From contig OZ038473.1 of assembly GCA_964036295.1 (NCBI GenBank), positions 13,406,501-13,470,500 of the forward strand: DNA of 64,000 nucleotides. The letters run 5' to 3'. The position numbers and the translations under genes are program-made. The DNA comes from Plumapathes pennacea (taxonomy: Eukaryota; Cnidaria; Anthozoa; Antipatharia; Myriopathidae). The notes beneath the pieces are model-generated. The model searched no databases. It was given only the letters and a program-made list of their open reading frames with translations, and was not told the DNA's origin. This document shows, piece by piece, positions 62,570-64,000 of the stretch; within the stretch, counting starts at the first letter, position 1; each line of letters starts with the position of its first letter.

Positions 62570-64000
62570 CTGGGGGAAAACGACGCTGAAATCATAGCAC
62601 ACAAAAGGCTGTATTTGAATGCTACAAACAGTTAAGAACAGAACTAATATTCAAGAGCAGAACTAATTCCTCCCTGACTGGCCATGTTACATTAATGCCA
62701 GAATTCCAAGCCTGTGGTGTGTCGGAGCGAATTGAGACCGTAACAAGTACTGTTCCCTTTAGAGACTACTAGTTTGTTAATAACTTTTACGTCCTTAGTA
62801 TTGTCTTTAATACAGAAACACATCACGGAGATACTCTGGTTGGATAAGGTAGTGCGATCACGCAACTTCCACTGTATAACTTCTCCTTTATTTCGGTACG
62901 AAAACTCTTTTTGTATTCCAGATTCGAATATATAGATAAATCAAAGCAGCGTCGCCGCTGAAAGGTCGCCCATTTCTTGTCAATCGATAGGTTTCGTCGC
63001 ACTTGCTAGCTCGGGTATACTTTTCTACTATTTAATGAGGCAGAGACAAATTCGATAATTGTTTGCAAAAGTTAGTTTGGGATGAGTATTGCTATATAAC
63101 AATGAAAGAATTTTTTCGAATATTTTTTAAAAAAGACTGAAAACAGCAAATCAAAGCAGCAAGGCAGCTCTAAGCTCGCGAATTTGTGAAAGTTACTTTT
63201 GCGGCTTCAGGTCGCATTTTATAATCTTAGTGCTCTGAACCGTGACGGGACTTCCCGAGCCAGCAAACAAAAAAAGATCTATCCGTGACTTTATTTATCA
63301 GAGACCATGATATTCCAGCCTGGGCTGCATCCAAACTAAATACGTGCGCAATAAAAACTATGCCTTTCTTCTTTTGGCTGAGTTTCAAGTTAAATAAATT
63401 TTAGGGAAATCTGATACACTTAACTTGTTGACAACTGTACTTGCGGTTTTGGTCAATCATATTCCCTTTTGAATTCTTCTTCCAGTATCCAGTATCATGC
63501 ACAGCTAGTATTTAACACCTACAAATTTATCAGAAGCCATGATACTACGCCTGGGCTGCATCCAAACTAAATACACATTGAGAGAAAACTGTGCCGTTCT
63601 TCTTTTGGCTGAGTTTCAAGTTCAAGGACATGACTTGCGGTTTCGGTCACGCATTATTCTTCTTTCATTTGTGTACAGTTTTTATTGCTGTGGAATATGA
63701 CAATTTGAACAAGTGACAGCGACGTTGTTTCCTTTTTTCCAAGAATCTTCGATGTTTGCGTAAAAGAATATGCGACGGTTCTCTGGTCGAGTCGCTTCTG
63801 AATATAAATCGACTTTATTTACCCTTACCACTCCGTTTAAATAGTAACGCGAGCGTTCGTCAAACATTTCAAGTTCACAAGCTGCTGTTGCACCCTCATT
63901 CAGTGGCTGGTTTTCGTTTAAAAGCAACGAAATGGCTGCACTTCATGATAACAGTATAGCCATGCAGTTTGACTATTAATTTCAGTGTCTTCAGCGTCAA
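62570..64000. other. Unresolved 5' region of the ROCO gene with a local duplication
   Basis: A direct repeat pairs 63289..63471 with 63529..63661 ('gcctgggctgcatccaaactaaata', 'ttcttcttttggctgagtttcaagtt'). I could not find a convincing exon ending in phase 1. The minus-strand frame at 63682..63927 has no ATG and no known domain. Confidence 0.55.

Noticed and set aside
63682-63927. 81-codon minus-strand frame as the ROCO N-terminus
   Set aside because: It has no ATG, a stop just upstream in frame, and its donor candidate leaves the wrong phase.

Overview
This is a eukaryotic, metazoan window, most likely from an anthozoan cnidarian such as a stony coral. Genes carry short GT-AG introns, intergenic DNA is AT-rich and full of small MITE-like repeats, and the set combines conserved animal genes (kelch-like, tropomyosin, EGR, RNF103, PEBP, SLC17) with a ROCO-type gene of a kind expanded in cnidarians. 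The species cannot be named from sequence alone. All exon joins were made by hand from reading frame, splice dinucleotides and phase.

Layout. 0.2-3.6 kb: kelch-like BTB/BACK gene (+, 3 exons). 4.7-6.4 kb: tropomyosin (-, 3 coding exons), convergent with it. 6.4-36.6 kb: about 30 kb with no convincing protein gene. It holds fold-back and piggyBac-like MITEs, a promoter-like CpG-rich block at 14.1-14.8 kb, a diverged tandem duplication (about 17.9-23.6 kb against 23.9-31.3 kb) and a satellite-like array at 32.2-33.5 kb. 36.6-38.2 kb: early growth response (EGR) zinc-finger factor (+, 2 exons), with ATF/CREB-like sites upstream. 40.9-42.8 kb: intronless RNF103-like RING E3 ligase (+). 43.3-46.0 kb: secreted PEBP-family protein (-, 4 exons), with a 36-bp minisatellite in its last intron. 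46.5-51.6 kb: SLC17 transporter (+, 10 exons), head to head with the PEBP gene. 53.5-54.7 kb: intronless class A GPCR (+). 55.7-62.6 kb and probably beyond: a ROCO gene (-) whose Roc GTPase, COR and Cys-rich exons lead, through duplicated phase-0 linker exons, into a GT-B glycosyltransferase-like domain.

The most interesting locus is the last one. It appears to encode Roc-COR-Cys-rich-glycosyltransferase, a switch GTPase fused to a carbohydrate-enzyme fold. The EX7E motif of the glycosyltransferase is degenerate (EX7Q), and the linker exons show a fresh tandem duplication. The genes do not form a pathway; each is an independent animal gene.
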